From the NCBI RefSeq assembly GCF_030915405.1, contig NZ_CP133262.1:1984001-2048000 (forward strand): DNA of 64,000 nt, in the 5' to 3' direction. Positions 63,735-64,000 of the stretch are shown in pieces. A program made the translations under genes and the position numbers. Origin of the DNA: Neobacillus nitrireducens. GTDB lineage: Bacteria; Bacillota; Bacilli; Bacillales; Cytobacillaceae. A model generated the notes under the pieces. The model was given only the letters and a program-made list of their open reading frames with translations, had not been told where the DNA came from and made no database searches. Positions within the stretch are counted from its first letter, which is position 1. Every line of letters starts with the position of its first letter.

Positions 63735-64000
63735 ATGCTAAAAAAATTATTGTCTATTTATAAAAATTCTATTTTATTTCCCGATAAACCAGTGAATCCC
63801 TCTGAACAGTCTTATCTCTTCTTCAATGAGGTGGAAAACGAATGGATTAGCATTCCGAAAGGAGAGCTAACTGAAAAGGAATTAACCCTTCTTAAAACGC
63901 TTTATCAATTAATTGACTTTCAAACTCCTACCAGTAATTCGACTGCAAAGGGTTGGGATCTGTATTTATTCTCGGATGGGCCTCTCCCTAATTATAAACC
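63735..64000 (+). CDS. partial gene, possibly a PucR/CdaR-type regulator
   Basis: The first 88 residues of a protein that continues past the window. It starts MLKKLLSIYKNSILFPDK, with a later stretch WISIPKGELTEKELTLLKTL. This resembles the N-terminal sensor part of Bacillus PucR-like regulators with a C-terminal helix-turn-helix, but the DNA-binding part is outside the window and the call is weak. The SD (CGGGGAAA) is moderate. Confidence 0.55.
   Translation, partial: MLKKLLSIYKNSILFPDKPVNPSEQSYLFFNEVENEWISIPKGELTEKELTLLKTLYQLIDFQTPTSNSTAKGWDLYLFSDGPLPNYK

Noticed and set aside
1..64000. CRISPR arrays, tRNA/rRNA genes, insertion sequences, prophage or toxin-antitoxin modules
   Set aside because: No regularly spaced direct repeats, cloverleaf-like tRNA sequence, transposase, integrase or phage structural genes were seen on either strand.

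Overview
The window is about 64 kb of chromosome from a low-GC, endospore-forming member of the Bacillaceae (Bacillus, Neobacillus or Mesobacillus type). The evidence is the gene content (complete gerP germination operon, yhaL, yhaX, YheC/YheD coat-associated proteins, comK, scoC, prsA, addAB) and a gene order that follows the Bacillus subtilis yhe-yha-ecs-hem-yhf-comK-yhj-addAB-gerP-yis-asnO segment almost gene for gene. I see no rRNA, tRNA, prophage, insertion sequence or CRISPR array. Synteny and motif calls come from reading the sequence and from recalled family knowledge; no database search was run.

Layout. 1-7.9 kb: a truncated secreted amylase-like protein lacking the GH13 catalytic residues, asnO, yisN, then an accessory tungsten/molybdenum block (MoeB/ThiF-type E1 enzyme, aldehyde:ferredoxin oxidoreductase, MoaD-like protein and a second small protein ending in Gly-Gly), then yisL. 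8.1-10.2 kb: gerPA to gerPF. 10.2-18.9 kb: addA, addB, signal peptidase I and a DedA/TVP38-type membrane protein. 19-24.2 kb: an LCP-family cell-wall ligase, yhjD, comK, an IDEAL-domain protein, a yhfN-type zinc protease split by an in-frame stop, and azlCD. 24.3-34 kb: lcfB with a FadR operator, lplJ, yhfI, yhgE, hemY-hemH-hemE. 34.3-41.7 kb: yhfA, a PAP2 phosphatase, yhaA, ecsC-ecsB-ecsA, a dispersed repeat, a probable non-coding RNA locus, hit. 41.8-58 kb: trpP with a TRAP-binding leader, scoC, yhaI, two tiny YjcZ/SscA-type sporulation genes (one frameshifted), prsA, yhaL, yhaM, yhaN, yhaO, yhaP, yhaQ, yhzD, yhaR, an acyl-CoA ligase, yhaX, yheA. 58.1-64 kb: four overlapping ATP-grasp genes of the YheC/YheD family arranged long-short-long-short, yheE, a small acidic protein and the start of an unidentified gene.

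How the genes work together. AddAB performs double-strand-break end resection. YhaO/YhaN form a Mre11/Rad50-like nuclease pair next to the YhaM exonuclease. HemE, HemH and HemY are the late heme steps of the Gram-positive route. LcfB, YhaR and the second ligase handle fatty acids. LplJ lipoylates dehydrogenases. EcsAB, PrsA, ScoC, SipV-like signal peptidase and the LCP protein serve secretion, its control and cell-wall assembly. GerP, YhaX, YjcZ/SscA-type proteins and the ATP-grasp cluster point to the spore coat.

The observations most worth following are the duplicated ATP-grasp pair, a repetitive terminator-ended intergenic locus before hit that looks like a structured RNA, the tandem Gly-Gly-tailed proteins by the tungsten oxidoreductase, the catalytically empty amylase, and the membrane hairpin at the apex of YhaN.
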